Below are positions 12,766 through 13,338 of a stretch of DNA of 13,338 nucleotides, in pieces; the first letter of the stretch is position 1; each line of letters opens with the position of its first letter. The DNA lies in the NCBI GenBank assembly GCA_031278965.1, contig JAITJJ010000055.1:1-13338 (forward strand). Direction: 5' to 3'. Made by a program: the position numbers and the translations under genes. The notes under the pieces were generated by a model. The model did no database searches. It was given only the letters and a program-made list of their open reading frames with translations, and was not told the origin of the DNA. This DNA is from Deferribacteraceae bacterium. GTDB lineage: Bacteria > Chrysiogenota > Deferribacteres > Deferribacterales > JAISNW01.

Positions 12766-13338
12766 TTAATTCACCGTCACTTTTACAAGCTCTTTCCCTT
12801 CCGGATCGATAGTGTGAACCGCACAGGCTATGCATGGATCAAAGGAGTGGATTGTCCGTATGACTTCCAGCGGTTTGGTTTCGTCCGCCACTGGGTTGTC
12901 TATGAGGGATGCCTCATAGGGTCCCATAACCCCTTTTTCATCTTTCGGTCCGGAGTTCCAAGTGGAGGGAACCACAGCCTGATATCTGTCCACCACGCCG
13001 CGGTTTATAACTATCCAGTGGGAGAGAGTGCCCCTTGGCGGTTCATGGAAGCCCACGCCCTTATACTCTCTGTCGGCGGGGATATTATCGGAGGGGGATG
13101 CGTATTTCGGGTTGACATACTCCCCGTCGCCGCTTGTAATGTTCTGAACCAGAAAGTCAAGGTTTTCCGCCGCGTGCTGCGAAGACATCTTGCAGCGCAG
13201 AGCACGGGCAAGGTGGCGTCCCAAAGTGGAGAAGAGGGAGGATAGCGGAAGTTTTGCGGTAGAGAGCGCCCAATTTACTATTTCCACAGTCTTGGGCTCT
13301 TTTGCGGCGTAGCCCGCCAAAATGCTGGCAAGTGGTCC
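12766..13338 (-). CDS. [NiFe]-hydrogenase large subunit, C-terminal part (group 1 uptake type)
   Basis: The frame is open through the right window edge (GPLASILAGYAAKEP), so the N-terminal half and its first CxxC are outside. The visible 190 residues match group 1 hydrogenases: ARALRCKMSSQHAAENL, GFHEPPRGTLSHWIVI, YQAVVPSTWNSGPKD, GPYEASLIDNPVAD, and the second Ni ligand motif DPCIACAVH. Its two Cys, with the pair upstream, hold the NiFe(CN)2CO site. Fifteen residues follow the His (TIDPEGKELVKVTVN). In this family that tail is removed by a dedicated endopeptidase after Ni insertion. The enzyme oxidises H2 in the periplasm and could feed electrons to the cytochrome/Mo-enzyme chain (inference). 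It could be a HyaB- or HybC-type subunit; the visible part does not decide. Confidence 0.93.
   Translation of the reverse strand, partial: GPLASILAGYAAKEPKTVEIVNWALSTAKLPLSSLFSTLGRHLARALRCKMSSQHAAENLDFLVQNITSGDGEYVNPKYASPSDNIPADREYKGVGFHEPPRGTLSHWIVINRGVVDRYQAVVPSTWNSGPKDEKGVMGPYEASLIDNPVADETKPLEVIRTIHSFDPCIACAVHTIDPEGKELVKVTVN

Noticed and set aside
12649..13245. 198-codon plus-strand frame opposite the hydrogenase
   Set aside because: The minus-strand frame carries the unmistakable [NiFe]-hydrogenase C-terminus, and the plus frame also runs through the terminator hairpin.
1..13338. CRISPR arrays, tRNA or rRNA genes
   Set aside because: No regularly spaced repeat series, no cloverleaf with conserved T-loop, and no rRNA signature was seen on either strand.

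Overview
The window looks like chromosome of an anaerobic, hydrogen-oxidising, respiring Gram-negative bacterium. The evidence is a Tat-exported molybdopterin enzyme of the DMSO-reductase family, a periplasmic multiheme cytochrome c, an outer-membrane beta-barrel protein and a group 1-type [NiFe]-hydrogenase large subunit. The lineage cannot be fixed from sequence alone; Deferribacterota or delta-proteobacteria-like anaerobes would fit (inference). Core genes have mid-range GC, while the intergenic regions and one NYN-domain gene are clearly AT-richer.

Layout. 1-289: C-terminal end of an Rpn/PD-(D/E)XK nuclease gene with a frameshift. 290-951: AT-rich, with a possible decayed gene on the minus strand and a 227-bp element A (655-881). 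952-1654 (+): a small unknown ORF overlapping an ECF sigma factor gene. 1655-1884: convergent terminators and a dispersed repeat. 1885-8552 (-): a five-gene operon, transcribed in the order Mo-enzyme catalytic lipoprotein (DmsA-like), four-cluster ferredoxin subunit (DmsB-like), TorD-type chaperone, beta-barrel protein, six-haem-motif cytochrome c. 8553-9560: a 1-kb non-coding stretch with a leader carrying mini-ORFs, element B (8831-9057) and a MITE-like element (9109-9472). 9561-12341 (-): three damaged genes: trmI (frameshift at a G9 tract), a PanE-C-terminal/Nudix fusion that has lost its Rossmann domain, and a NYN ribonuclease/cold-shock gene split by a 65-bp duplication. 12342-12765: promoter, a doubtful ORF and a terminator. 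12766-13338 (-): the C-terminal part of the hydrogenase large subunit, cut by the window edge.

How it may work together. The Mo-enzyme operon has no DmsC-type quinol-oxidising membrane subunit. It instead encodes a multiheme cytochrome and a barrel, and the catalytic subunit carries a Tat motif followed by a lipobox. That combination resembles the logic of the extracellular DmsEFAB system of Shewanella, with a shorter barrel and a smaller cytochrome. Hydrogenase could supply electrons (inference).

The most unusual non-coding signal is that the regions upstream of the ECF sigma gene and of the Mo-enzyme operon share a 227-bp architecture in the same orientation to their genes: a 49-bp conserved block plus a pair of inverted 32-bp arms ending in TGATCA, separated by exactly 118 bp in both. 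This suggests a shared regulator, or a pair of related mobile elements.
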